From contig JBMFUG010000105.1 of the NCBI GenBank assembly GCA_049966695.1, forward strand, positions 1 to 7,543: DNA of 7,543 nucleotides, given 5' to 3'. This document shows, in pieces, positions 1 to 5,756 of this stretch. The position numbers and the translations under genes were made by a program. The notes beneath the pieces were generated by a model, which was given only the letters and a program-made list of their open reading frames with translations, ran no database searches and was not told the DNA's origin. This stretch comes from JAKAWM01 sp049966695 (GTDB lineage Bacteria; Actinomycetota; Acidimicrobiia; Acidimicrobiales; Palsa-688). The first letter of the stretch is position 1. Each line of letters begins with the position of its first letter.

Positions 1-61
1 GCATCCGGGCCGTGCTTGGCGGATCCTCCCGGCTAAAAGCCCTGGTCAGCAACCCTGGTTC

Positions 62-81
62 TTCGGGAGGAAGTAGCTAGT
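62..81 (+). repeat. Left copy of long-range inverted repeat
   Basis: The 20 bases TTCGGGAGGAAGTAGCTAGT occur here and, perfectly inverted, at 7466-7485. Extending outward to 58 and 7489 gives 23 matches in 24, with one transition at 61/7486. On the inner side, blocks such as CTCAGA, TACCG and GCCGGG recur in the same order at slightly different spacing. The pair therefore looks like two diverged copies of one longer sequence in opposite orientation. A 20-base exact match is not expected by chance in 7.5 kb. Whether it is the end of a mobile element, an inversion substrate or a duplicated gene fragment cannot be decided here. Confidence 0.85.
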
Positions 82-387
82 ACTGCTTTCTCAGAGGTAC
101 CGAGCACCTAGCGCCGGGGGCCGGCTACGTGCCCTTGACGTCGCCCCGGACCAACCAGCTTTCGGTAAGAGCGGACCTGGACGCTACGACCACCAGGCTT
201 GAAGCGGCCAAAGGGCACGAGGATGTCGGCTTGGTGCCGGCACGGTTATCACTTGAGCGCGTCGCATAGCATCGTCTGAACGGCGGGGAAGCTAGTCACG
301 CCTGCCCATCGGCCAAGCGGAGCGCCGAGCAACGAACCGGTCGCCCCTGGGAGCAGCGAAAGTCACGGGCACCGCTACCGGCACGAT

Positions 388-421
388 AGTTGCCACTAGC
401 CGTCAGTTGTCACTGGTCGTC
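388..421. repeat. Imperfect 17-bp tandem repeat, two units
   Basis: Units AGTTGCCACTAGCCGTC (388-404) and AGTTGTCACTGGTCGTC (405-421) match at 14 of 17 positions, and all three differences are transitions. Two direct units of this length upstream of a plasmid-type gene could be protein binding sites (iteron-like), but no replication gene is present in the window. Confidence 0.5.
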
Positions 422-499
422 GCTAGCGTCGCCTCTCAGTTCGGATCGTTCACGGTCCCCTATTGACCCGCCGGCGTCGAGATTGCGTGGAGCGCTGGT

Positions 500-525
500 G
501 CGGGTCCTTACCCGCTTTAAGCGGG
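500..525 (+). promoter_or_regulatory. Mutually exclusive hairpins ahead of ardC-like gene
   Basis: GCGGGT (500-505) can pair with ACCCGC (510-515) across a CCTT loop. Alternatively CCCGC (511-515) can pair with GCGGG (521-525) across TTTAA, followed by CCTTT. The central CCCGC arm is shared, so only one stem can form at a time. This is the layout of attenuator or antiterminator leaders. The second stem has only a short T run, so it would be a weak terminator. The function is inferred; the pairings are seen. Confidence 0.45.
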
Positions 526-533
526 CCTTTGTG

Positions 534-566
534 CGCTCGCCCTAACAGGGCTTTGCACTGCGAGCG
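534..566 (+). promoter_or_regulatory. 7-bp stem-loop in ardC-like leader
   Basis: CGCTCGC (534-540) is the exact reverse complement of GCGAGCG (560-566), enclosing a 19-base loop that itself contains CCT-AAC-AGG. A shifted inner hairpin, GCCCT-AAC-AGGGC (539-551), is an alternative. It belongs to a cluster of stem-loops spanning about 500-607. Confidence 0.45.
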
Positions 567-585
567 GCAGGCTACAAGGCACGTC

Positions 586-607
586 CAGCCCTAAGCCTAC
601 GGGGCTG
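586..607 (+). promoter_or_regulatory. 6-bp stem-loop just upstream of ardC-like gene
   Basis: CAGCCC (586-591) pairs with GGGCTG (602-607) over a 10-base loop. It is the last stem of the cluster and ends about 50 bases before the ribosome binding site at 659-665. Confidence 0.4.
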
Positions 608-672
608 TCGTGCTCGGCCCTGCTCTTCCTTTCCACGTGCACCAGGCCCGCACCCTACGGAGGAGCTCGACA

Positions 673-1494
673 ATGACCACTAAGAACAACCACTCAGAGC
701 TCATCAAGAAGCTGACAGAAGGGATAAGCAACCTGACCACGTCCGAGCAGTGGCAGCACTACCTGACGTTCCAGAGCCGGTTCCACCGTTACAGCTTCGG
801 GAACGTGCTCCTGATCGCTGCCCAGTGCCGCGAAGCGACCCAGGTGGCAGGCTTCAACACCTGGCGGAAGATGAAACGCTTCGTCCGCAAGGGAGAAAAG
901 GCCATCTGGGTCCTCGCCCCCATGGTCTACAAGGAGAGCAACAGCGAGGAGGGCGAGAGCGAGCGCGCCGTGTGCGTCGTGCGGGGTTTCAAGTTCGTCC
1001 CTGTGTTCGACGTCACCCAGACCGACGGCGAGGACATCCCCGAAATCTGTAGCCGGCTGGACGGCGATGACCCAGCCGAGCACTACGCGACGCTCCTTCG
1101 AGTTGCCCGGTCCATCGGCTTCACCGTGGAGGACCACGAGTTCGCAGGCTCTACCAACGGAGACTGCTGCCACCGCCAGCACCTCATCCGGGTAGAGTCT
1201 CGGAACACTCCAGCGCAACGAGTTAAGACACTCGCTCACGAGCTCGCCCATGCTCTTCTCCACGAGCGCTTCGACAGCCGGGCTCAGGCCGAGCTTGAAG
1301 CCGAATCGACGGCTTACGTGGTGTGCCAGGCGCTCGGGGTCGACTCAGGCGGCTACTCCTTCGGGTACGTCGCGACCTGGGCTGGTGGCGGTGAACGGGC
1401 CATCAGTCGGATCAAGGCATCATGCGAGCGCATCCAGAAGGCTGCGGCGACCATCCTGGCGGCCTTTGAGCCCACAGCGCACAGGGGCCCTTAA
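673..1494 (+). CDS. ArdC-like antirestriction protein with zinc metallopeptidase domain
   Basis: A 273-residue protein. The N-terminal half (about residues 5-85) has the look of the ArdC-type single-stranded-DNA-binding domain: YSFGNVLLIAAQ, then ATQVAGFNTW and VRKGEKAIWVLAP. The C-terminal half carries the zinc motif HELAHALLH (from residue 189), with likely downstream acidic ligands in ELEAEST near residues 207-211, as in M78/ImmA-like peptidases. Proteins with this layout are known from plasmids and conjugative elements, where ArdC binds incoming ssDNA and protects it from restriction; that role here is by analogy. I chose the ATG at 673 because GGAGGAG (659-665) sits 7 bases upstream. An in-frame GTG at 610 would add 21 residues that overlap the leader and look non-conserved. 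The gene ends with TAA and has no close partner gene. It is preceded by an unusually structured leader. Family assignment is fairly firm; the biological target is not known. Confidence 0.82.
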   Translation: MTTKNNHSELIKKLTEGISNLTTSEQWQHYLTFQSRFHRYSFGNVLLIAAQCREATQVAGFNTWRKMKRFVRKGEKAIWVLAPMVYKESNSEEGESERAVCVVRGFKFVPVFDVTQTDGEDIPEICSRLDGDDPAEHYATLLRVARSIGFTVEDHEFAGSTNGDCCHRQHLIRVESRNTPAQRVKTLAHELAHALLHERFDSRAQAELEAESTAYVVCQALGVDSGGYSFGYVATWAGGGERAISRIKASCERIQKAAATILAAFEPTAHRGP

Positions 1495-1500
1495 GCACCC

Positions 1501-1515
1501 AGGCCGACAGGGCCT
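1501..1515 (+). terminator. Weak stem-loop after ardC-like gene
   Basis: AGGCC (1501-1505) pairs with GGCCT (1511-1515) across GACAG, starting 7 bases after the stop codon. There is no T run, so at best it is a weak or Rho-assisted terminator. Confidence 0.25.
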
Positions 1516-1892
1516 TGGGGTTCCGGCCATCGAGCAAGCCTCTTCATCTGACGGTTCCTTGAGCGGTGGCTGGGCCGGGACCTCCAAACGAGCCCGCGCG
1601 ACAGCGTCTCGGCTTAGCTCTTACGTCTCGGCTTGGCGCTTTCGAACCGGCGCCAGGGCCAGGTGCCTCGACCCCACAAAAGCCGTTGGCAACCTTTTTG
1701 CCGTCTACGAAAAGAACGTCGCTCAGCGCGTCGCGTCAGGACGACGCAGCGGTCCTTCGGGCTCTAGTACGAAGACGCCTGTCATCGTGGTCACGGGCCC
1801 ATGGCTGGAACAGCAGGCTGGCGGGGCTGGGCGCGGCTTGCCTCGGTACCGAGCAAGATGCACCTTGAAGGTAGCCCGTTCCTAGCCTTTTC

Positions 1893-1926
1893 GTGGAGGG
1901 TAAAAGGGCGTGGAGGGTGAAAGGGC
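1893..1926. repeat. 17-bp tandem repeat, two units
   Basis: GTGGAGGGTAAAAGGGC (1893-1909) is followed directly by GTGGAGGGTGAAAGGGC (1910-1926), differing at one base. It is purine-rich on this strand and lies about 140 bases upstream of the OsmC-like start. It could be a slippage duplication or a paired binding site. Confidence 0.65.
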
Positions 1927-1977
1927 GGGCGCTGAGGTCTCCAGATGGCCACGGGGCCTTCGGTGGCAGGGGGCTGC

Positions 1978-2003
1978 CTGAGCTGGCACCGAGCTTGGCT
2001 CAG
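1978..2003 (+). promoter_or_regulatory. Inverted repeat upstream of osmC-like gene
   Basis: CTGAGC (1978-1983) is the exact inverse of GCTCAG (1998-2003) with a 14-base spacer. Its centre is about 70 bases from the ATG, a position suitable for an operator or a leader hairpin. No regulator can be named. Confidence 0.3.
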
Positions 2004-2007
2004 CCAC

Positions 2008-2023
2008 GAGGCGGCGACGCCTC
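2008..2023 (+). promoter_or_regulatory. GNRA-loop hairpin ahead of osmC-like gene
   Basis: GAGGCG (2008-2013) and CGCCTC (2018-2023) form a perfect 6-bp stem closed by GCGA, a GNRA-type tetraloop. It ends 39 bases before the ATG at 2063. As RNA this would be a very stable element; it may be a leader structure or the end of an upstream transcript. Confidence 0.4.
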
Positions 2024-2062
2024 TAGGCAGGCACGGCCTCCCAGTTGACTAGCGTCGGGCCA

Positions 2063-2512
2063 ATGGCACAAAGCTCTTCCCGTACCGACCAGGCGACCCG
2101 GGTCAGCCTCGAGCTCGAAACGGGTTACCGCTTCCGTGTTGACCTGGGTGAAGGCTTCTCACCGCTCGTGATGGACGAGCCGGAACCACTTGGGTCAGGC
2201 AGCGGGCCCAACGCGTCTCGCGTGCTGGCAGCAGCGGTGGGCAATTGCCTGAGCGCCAGCCTCCTATATTGCCTCCGGCGGGCGCGCATCGAGGTGAAGA
2301 GCCTAAAGACCGAAGTCGAGGTCACTTCCGTGCGCAACCAGGCAGGCCGCCTACGCATCGGGGGCATGAGAGTAGTCCTCGCTCCAGAGATAACTTCTGA
2401 GGGCGCAGACGCCCGTTTCGACCGCTGCCTCAAGCTGTTCGAGGACTTCTGCGTGGTCACTGAAAGCGTGCGCGGCGGCTTCGACGTAGAAGTGGCAGTA
2501 AGCCGGCGATAA
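2063..2512 (+). CDS. OsmC/Ohr-family peroxiredoxin-like protein
   Basis: A 149-residue protein, the usual length for the family. It shows the OsmC pattern GPNASRVLAAAVGNCLSASL, with the first cysteine near residue 62, and FEDFCVVTESVRGGFDVEV, with the second near residue 130. These two cysteines are the reactive pair in OsmC and Ohr enzymes, which reduce organic hydroperoxides in the cytoplasm using thiol or lipoyl donors. The exact subgroup cannot be set; the sequence looks more like a generic OsmC-family protein than classical Ohr. I prefer ATG at 2063; an in-frame TTG at 2045 would add six residues. Neither has a good ribosome binding site, so a leaderless or weakly translated message is possible. 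It stands alone: two dyads lie upstream, and 125 bases separate it from the next gene, which seems to have its own control region. Confidence 0.82.
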   Translation: MAQSSSRTDQATRVSLELETGYRFRVDLGEGFSPLVMDEPEPLGSGSGPNASRVLAAAVGNCLSASLLYCLRRARIEVKSLKTEVEVTSVRNQAGRLRIGGMRVVLAPEITSEGADARFDRCLKLFEDFCVVTESVRGGFDVEVAVSRR

Positions 2513-2550
2513 AACAGCTTCCGCTTCGAACCGCTAGCTTGGGCAACGGC

Positions 2551-2595
2551 GGGCTGGGCATCTGCGGGCTGGGCATCTGCGGGCTGGGCAGCGAC
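2551..2595. repeat. 15-bp tandem repeat, about three units
   Basis: GGGCTGGGCATCTGC occurs at 2551-2565 and 2566-2580. A third unit (2581-2595) keeps GGGCTGGGCA and then diverges. A further weak unit with TTGGGCA may precede at 2536-2550. The array lies between the osmC-like stop and the methyltransferase operator, just upstream of the expected promoter position. Confidence 0.75.
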
Positions 2596-2606
2596 GGCCC
2601 GGGAAT

Positions 2607-2626
2607 ACTGTAGTTACTACTACAGT
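2607..2626. promoter_or_regulatory. Operator-like dyad before methyltransferase-exporter unit
   Basis: ACTGTAGT (2607-2614) and ACTACAGT (2619-2626) are perfect inverse arms of 8 bp around TACT. Two further symmetries overlap it: GTAGT-T-ACTAC (2610-2620) and TAGTTA-N10-TAACTA (2611-2632). This AT-rich block interrupts very GC-rich DNA and ends 11 bases before the ATG at 2638, so a bound repressor would block the transcription start. TetR- or MarR-type repressors commonly use sites of this size for exporter operons. The regulator is not in the window. The TACAGT hexamer (2621-2626) could serve as a -10 element. Confidence 0.65.
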
Positions 2627-2637
2627 TAACTAACCAT

Positions 2638-3342
2638 ATGAGCAAGCCGAGCAATGACGACGAGGGTGGGCGCTCCGGTCAGCACCCCAACTTAGGTGAC
2701 AGCCACATACGAAGACATGAAACGCCACAGCGGTCTCATTGGGACGAGCACTATGCCCGGGCCCAGTGGCCCTTGCACCCCGATCCCCAACTTGTCGAAC
2801 TGCTCGGCGAGATAGCCCCCGGACGCGCCGTCGACCTTGGCTGTGGGACGGGCCGCAACGCCGTCTGGCTCGCCACTCGCGCTTGGGACGTAACGGGCAT
2901 CGATGCTTCCGCTGTCGGCCTCAGCCAAGCGGCCCGCCGTGCCGAGGAGGCAGGCGTCACCGTCCGGCTGGTCCAGGCCGACCTGTTGGGTTACGAGCTG
3001 GCCCCAGGGACATTCGAACTTGTTGTAATGGCGAACCTCCACTTTCCCCCTGATGAGCGCGAGCAGCTGTTCGAACATGCCAAGGCCGCGTTGGCTCCCG
3101 GCGGCCACATTTTCGTGACAGGTCACCACGTCAGGTCCCTGGGCCGTGGGGGGCCGCCTGACCCAGACCGGCTTTACACAGAAGAGCTGCTCGCTCGGCT
3201 TCTGGTCCCGCTCGAAGCGCAAGTGTGGAGCACCGAACATTCCGCAGGAGATGGGGGCCCTCCGTTGAACGTGGTGGCCTGGGCTACCGCTCCGGCCAAG
3301 AAAGAGCTCGCTGCGCCAGCGGAGAAAGAGCTAGGCCGATGA
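2638..3342 (+). CDS. Class I SAM-dependent methyltransferase, TehB-like
   Basis: A 234-residue cytoplasmic protein. HWDEHYARAQWPLHPDP (from about residue 34) matches the entry segment of TehB-like methyltransferases. Motif I VDLGCGTGRNAVWLA (65-79) binds SAM, followed by the acidic GIDAS (88-92), QADLL (113-117) and the late LAPGG (152-156). The residues before 30 are polar and variable, and the C-terminus ends in a lysine- and alanine-rich tail in which AKKELAAP and AEKEL are near repeats. The substrate is unknown; relatives act on small molecules, including toxic oxyanions. The ATG at 2638 has no Shine-Dalgarno sequence and lies directly behind a dyad, suggesting a leaderless or near-leaderless message. 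The stop codon overlaps the start of the MFS exporter, so the two are translationally coupled and presumably act on the same compound or response. Family is confident, function is not. Confidence 0.85.
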   Translation: MSKPSNDDEGGRSGQHPNLGDSHIRRHETPQRSHWDEHYARAQWPLHPDPQLVELLGEIAPGRAVDLGCGTGRNAVWLATRAWDVTGIDASAVGLSQAARRAEEAGVTVRLVQADLLGYELAPGTFELVVMANLHFPPDEREQLFEHAKAALAPGGHIFVTGHHVRSLGRGGPPDPDRLYTEELLARLLVPLEAQVWSTEHSAGDGGPPLNVVAWATAPAKKELAAPAEKELGR

Positions 3343-4883
3343 CACTGGGACCAGTCGGCGTCACCCAGACGCCAAGACAAAAGGCTGTTGGCCAAAAGGA
3401 CGCAGCCCAATCGGCCGCTGTGCCCCAGCACCACCGCCTGGCCGTAGTGGTGATCGCCGCAGCTCAGCTGATGGTCATGCTGGACCTCACTATCGTGAAC
3501 ATCGCCTTGCCCTCAGTCCAAAGAGAGCTGCATTTTTCCTCCACAAACCTCACGTGGGTCATTGACGCCTACGTGCTCGTCTTCGGCGGCCTCTTGCTCC
3601 TTGGCGGGCGTACTGGGGACCTATTTGGCCGACGGCGGATGTTCGCCTTGGGCATAGCAGCCTTTGCAACCGCCTCACTTGTCGGCGGCCTCGCCACAGA
3701 CCAGGCCTGGCTGATCTCAGCACGCGCCGTGCAAGGAATAGGTGCAGCAGTGATCTCACCCACCGCCCTCGCTCTCATTGCTACGACGTTCCACGAAGGC
3801 GCCGAGCGCAACCGTGCTATGGCCATTTACGCCGGGATGTCCGCTGCCGGCGGCGCACTTGGGCTCCTGCTCGGCGGTGTACTGGTCGACATCTCCTCCT
3901 GGCGCTGGGTGCTGTTCGTCAACGTGCCCATCGGGGCAGCAGTCCTCCTGTTGGCCCCAGTGGCACTACCAGCCGACAAGGCCCACGGTGGTCCAGGCGC
4001 CGCCCGTCGGCGCTTGGACATCCCAGGCGCTGTGAGCGCCTCCGGAGGCATGGCGCTGTTGGTCTACGGCTTAGTGAGAGCCCCGACTTCGGGATGGTCA
4101 AGCACTGGCACCCTCGCGGAGTTCGCTGGTGCAGCAATTGCCATCGCTGTGTTCGTGGTGATCGAAAAAACTAGCCTCAGGCCGCTTGTCCCGCTGCAGT
4201 TCCTGCGCCACCGGGCTCGCGCTGCCGGGTACGTCGTGATGCTGTTGCTCGGAGCGGCAATGCTGTCGCTCATCTACTTTCTGACCCAGTTCCTCCAGGA
4301 GGTCCTCCACTACAGCCCCGTGGTGGCAGGTGCAGCGTACCTGCCCATACCCGTCAGTGTCGCCATCACGGGCGTGCTCGTCTCGCGAGTAGTGAGGCAC
4401 CTCGGGACACGCCCGTTCTTGACGGTCGGGCCATTGCTCATGACCGGCGGCCTGCTCTGGGCCTCCGAGCTCGGCTCCTCGTCGAGCTACTGGGCGGTGT
4501 TCGGGCCATTGGTGATAGTCGGCATCGGCATGGGCTGCTCGTTCGTCCCGCTCACCTTGAACGCCGTCTCATCAGTCGCCCGTCAAGAGTCCGGCCTTGC
4601 CTCGGCCTTGCTCAACACCAGCCAACAAGTCGGCGGGTCCCTCGGCCTGGCAGCCCTGGCAACCGTAGCAGCGACCGCTACAAAGGACCACCTTCACCGC
4701 TTAGCTGACGTGCACGGCGGGCCAGCCTCGGCAGTACTGGCGAAAGCGGCTGTTGTCCACGGCTACGACATGGCCATCCGCACTGGCGCCATCGCCACTG
4801 CTGCTGCGTTTTTGGTAGCCCTGCTCATGCTGAAAGCCAAGGCCGCCCCGCAACCACTTGCCGAAGCCAGCTCACTTGTATAG
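3339..4883 (+). CDS. DHA2-family MFS drug exporter (14 predicted helices)
   Basis: A 514-residue inner-membrane proton antiporter of the EmrB/QacA type, of normal length for the family. Signature segments are LDLTIVNIALP (residues 48-58, typical of 14-helix members), motif A GGRTGDLFGRRR (89-100), RAVQGIGAA (129-137) and the glycine-rich antiporter motif C region GMSAAGGALGLLLGGVL (166-182). The first 30 residues are polar and cytoplasmic. Long hydrophobic stretches continue to the C-terminus. ATG at 3339 overlaps the methyltransferase TGA as ATGA, so I chose it over an in-frame start at 3225 that would read 38 arginine-rich residues through the methyltransferase gene. GGAG at 3321 is rather far for a ribosome site, consistent with coupling. 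The expected role is efflux of a toxic compound, under the control of the dyad at 2607-2626. Substrate not predictable. Confidence 0.92.
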   Translation: MTLGPVGVTQTPRQKAVGQKDAAQSAAVPQHHRLAVVVIAAAQLMVMLDLTIVNIALPSVQRELHFSSTNLTWVIDAYVLVFGGLLLLGGRTGDLFGRRRMFALGIAAFATASLVGGLATDQAWLISARAVQGIGAAVISPTALALIATTFHEGAERNRAMAIYAGMSAAGGALGLLLGGVLVDISSWRWVLFVNVPIGAAVLLLAPVALPADKAHGGPGAARRRLDIPGAVSASGGMALLVYGLVRAPTSGWSSTGTLAEFAGAAIAIAVFVVIEKTSLRPLVPLQFLRHRARAAGYVVMLLLGAAMLSLIYFLTQFLQEVLHYSPVVAGAAYLPIPVSVAITGVLVSRVVRHLGTRPFLTVGPLLMTGGLLWASELGSSSSYWAVFGPLVIVGIGMGCSFVPLTLNAVSSVARQESGLASALLNTSQQVGGSLGLAALATVAATATKDHLHRLADVHGGPASAVLAKAAVVHGYDMAIRTGAIATAAAFLVALLMLKAKAAPQPLAEASSLV

Positions 4884-4885
4884 GC

Positions 4886-4914
4886 GCACTTCACCCCGGC
4901 GTTCTTTGAGGTGC
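4886..4914 (+). terminator. Stem-loop directly after MFS exporter gene
   Basis: GCACTTCA (4886-4893) pairs with TGAGGTGC (4907-4914), 8 bp with one G-U pair and a 13-base loop, starting 2 bases after the TAG stop. A second stem, AAGCCA (4922-4927) with TGGCTT (4935-4940), follows. There is no T tract, so this would be a U-less actinobacterial-style terminator if it works at all. Confidence 0.4.
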
Positions 4915-5409
4915 TCGCCATAAGCCACGTGTTTTGGCTTCGGGGGCTGGGGTGGGCGGCGCGGTAACACCCTGCGTGCCATCAGCCTGGTTGTCACAAC
5001 ATCCAGCACAGCGGCCTTTAGGCATGAAGTGCTGCATGTCCCCGGCCACTGTGGCTGACTGAACGGCGCGGCCCTGTGCCCCTAGCAGGGGCCGGTACCG
5101 ATTACCAGCTGCCATTGCCCAAGATCGTCTTGCTGGCCATGGGTCGTCGGCCAGGGGGAGCCCAAGCGGCTGGCGAGACAGCATCTTGTCGTCTGCAGCT
5201 TCTATTTGGTAGAGCAAGCCGGTTCTGTGTGGACGGCAAAGCGGGTCGAAATTGGACGCCTGCACAGCCAAGAACGGGCCAGAGGGGGCGAGCGAGACCC
5301 TTTCGCTCCCGGTCCCAGCCTGAACAGCTTTCCGTCGGCCCTGGCCGACCAGGGCCGCCCGGCCGCTCCCACACCGAGGCCTCCTGCGTCGAAACGGTAG
5401 GGCATCTCC

Positions 5410-5570
5410 TGCGCGCCTGCGCCTCTGCCCTGGCCGGCGTGAGCGAGCGTCACGACAACGCCAACGCCCAGGTCGAAGCCGTCAACGGCATCGGCGAGAA
5501 CAGCAGTCTCCAGCCAACTCGCTGCGAGATAGACAAGCTCGGTTTTCTAAGGTTGAGAGCGCGGCTTTGA
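5410..5570 (+). pseudogene. Possible transposase C-terminal remnant (ISL3-like)
   Basis: In the forward frame that ends at TGA 5568-5570, the translation reads LLRACASALAGVSERHDNAN followed directly by AQVEAVNG. A hydrophobic stretch followed by NA-x-VEA-x-N-G resembles the conserved segment near the end of ISL3-type DDE transposases, which usually continues into a basic GFR-x-F-x-x-(F/Y)RLR tail. Here the tail is garbled, with only GFLRLRARL before the stop. Nothing upstream resembles the rest of a transposase and no terminal repeats were seen, so at most this is a decayed fragment. It could also be chance similarity. Confidence 0.27.
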
Positions 5571-5636
5571 GCCTTCGGGGTCGACGTCGCCGCCGGCACG
5601 GACAGCGAGATGCCCACACTCGGAGGTGTACAGGTC

Positions 5637-5726
5637 ATGTTCTCCGTGCCCTTCGAGCCAGCGGCAACCAGGCTCGCTCACGGCTGCCGGACGGTCAACG
5701 CCTCCGCCAGCGACGAGCACGACTAA
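5637..5726 (+). CDS. Possible small ORF, 29 residues, unknown
   Basis: ATG at 5637 is preceded by GGAGG (5622-5626) at a 10-base spacing, one of the better ribosome sites in the window. The frame reads MFSVPFEPAATRLAHG to residue 16 and stops at TAA 5724-5726 after 29 codons. Third positions are mostly G or C, and the same frame is open back to 5571. I do not recognise it. It could be a leader peptide for the PH-like gene 30 bases downstream, or the tail of a destroyed gene. Confidence 0.22.
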   Translation: MFSVPFEPAATRLAHGCRTVNASASDEHD

Positions 5727-5756
5727 AAGCCGTGACGCTCACGGTGGACGACGACC

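Larger units (their letters stand above)
1..672. other. Gene-poor left flank with repeats and stem-loops
   Basis: No convincing gene was found. All three forward frames break at short intervals. One short stretch, about 98-268 (third forward frame), has coding-like third-position GC and could be a remnant, but I do not recognise it and it has no clear start. What the region does hold is listed separately: one copy of a 20-base inverted repeat (62-81), an imperfect 17-bp tandem pair (388-421) and a series of stem-loops (500-607) leading to the ArdC-like gene. A TTGACC hexamer at 463-468 resembles a -35 element, but no good -10 hexamer follows at the right distance, so no promoter is called. 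Confidence 0.5.
1495..2062. other. Gene-poor spacer between ardC-like and osmC-like genes
   Basis: Open frames here (for example the forward frames ending at 1868 and 1885) are unrecognisable, rich in R, S, P and G, lack ribosome binding sites, and one is largely the shadow of the ArdC-like gene. Visible structures are a partial repeat of CGTCTCGGCTT (1605-1615 and 1624-1634), a 12-bp palindrome CTCGGTACCGAG (1842-1853), a 17-bp tandem repeat (1893-1926), and two inverted repeats just ahead of the OsmC-like gene. I see no gene that I can support. Confidence 0.5.
4884..5756. other. Gene-poor spacer with transposase-like remnant
   Basis: No intact gene could be supported. The frames open across 5076-5570 (forward) and 4891-5271 (reverse) mix R, P, G and C without recognisable domains. 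Coding-like third-position GC appears only from about 5410 to 5510 and again from about 5571 to 5723. These two stretches are listed separately as a possible transposase remnant and a small ORF. A GCCACTGTGGC palindrome lies near 5045-5055. Confidence 0.45.

Noticed and set aside
694..1263. 189-residue reverse ORF
   Set aside because: It is the antisense shadow of the ArdC-like gene, which has clear zinc and ssDNA-binding motifs.
96..1855. GGTACCGAGCA repeated at 96-106 and 1845-1855
   Set aside because: Several 11-base repeats are expected by chance in a sequence of this length.
1250..1885. 211-residue forward ORF overlapping the ArdC-like gene
   Set aside because: Its first part is the +1 shadow of the ArdC-like gene, it has no ribosome site at its start, and the rest is R/S/G-rich without any domain.
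2601..2637. BlaI/CopY-type operator at the methyltransferase gene
   Set aside because: Those operators have TACA-N2-TGTA-like inward arms; here the arms are TGTAGT-N4-ACTACA, so the regulator family should not be named.
4891..5271. 126-residue reverse ORF with GRCAGCCDNQ, which hints at a metal site
   Set aside because: No domain around the cysteines, no ribosome site, and composition like random GC-rich DNA.
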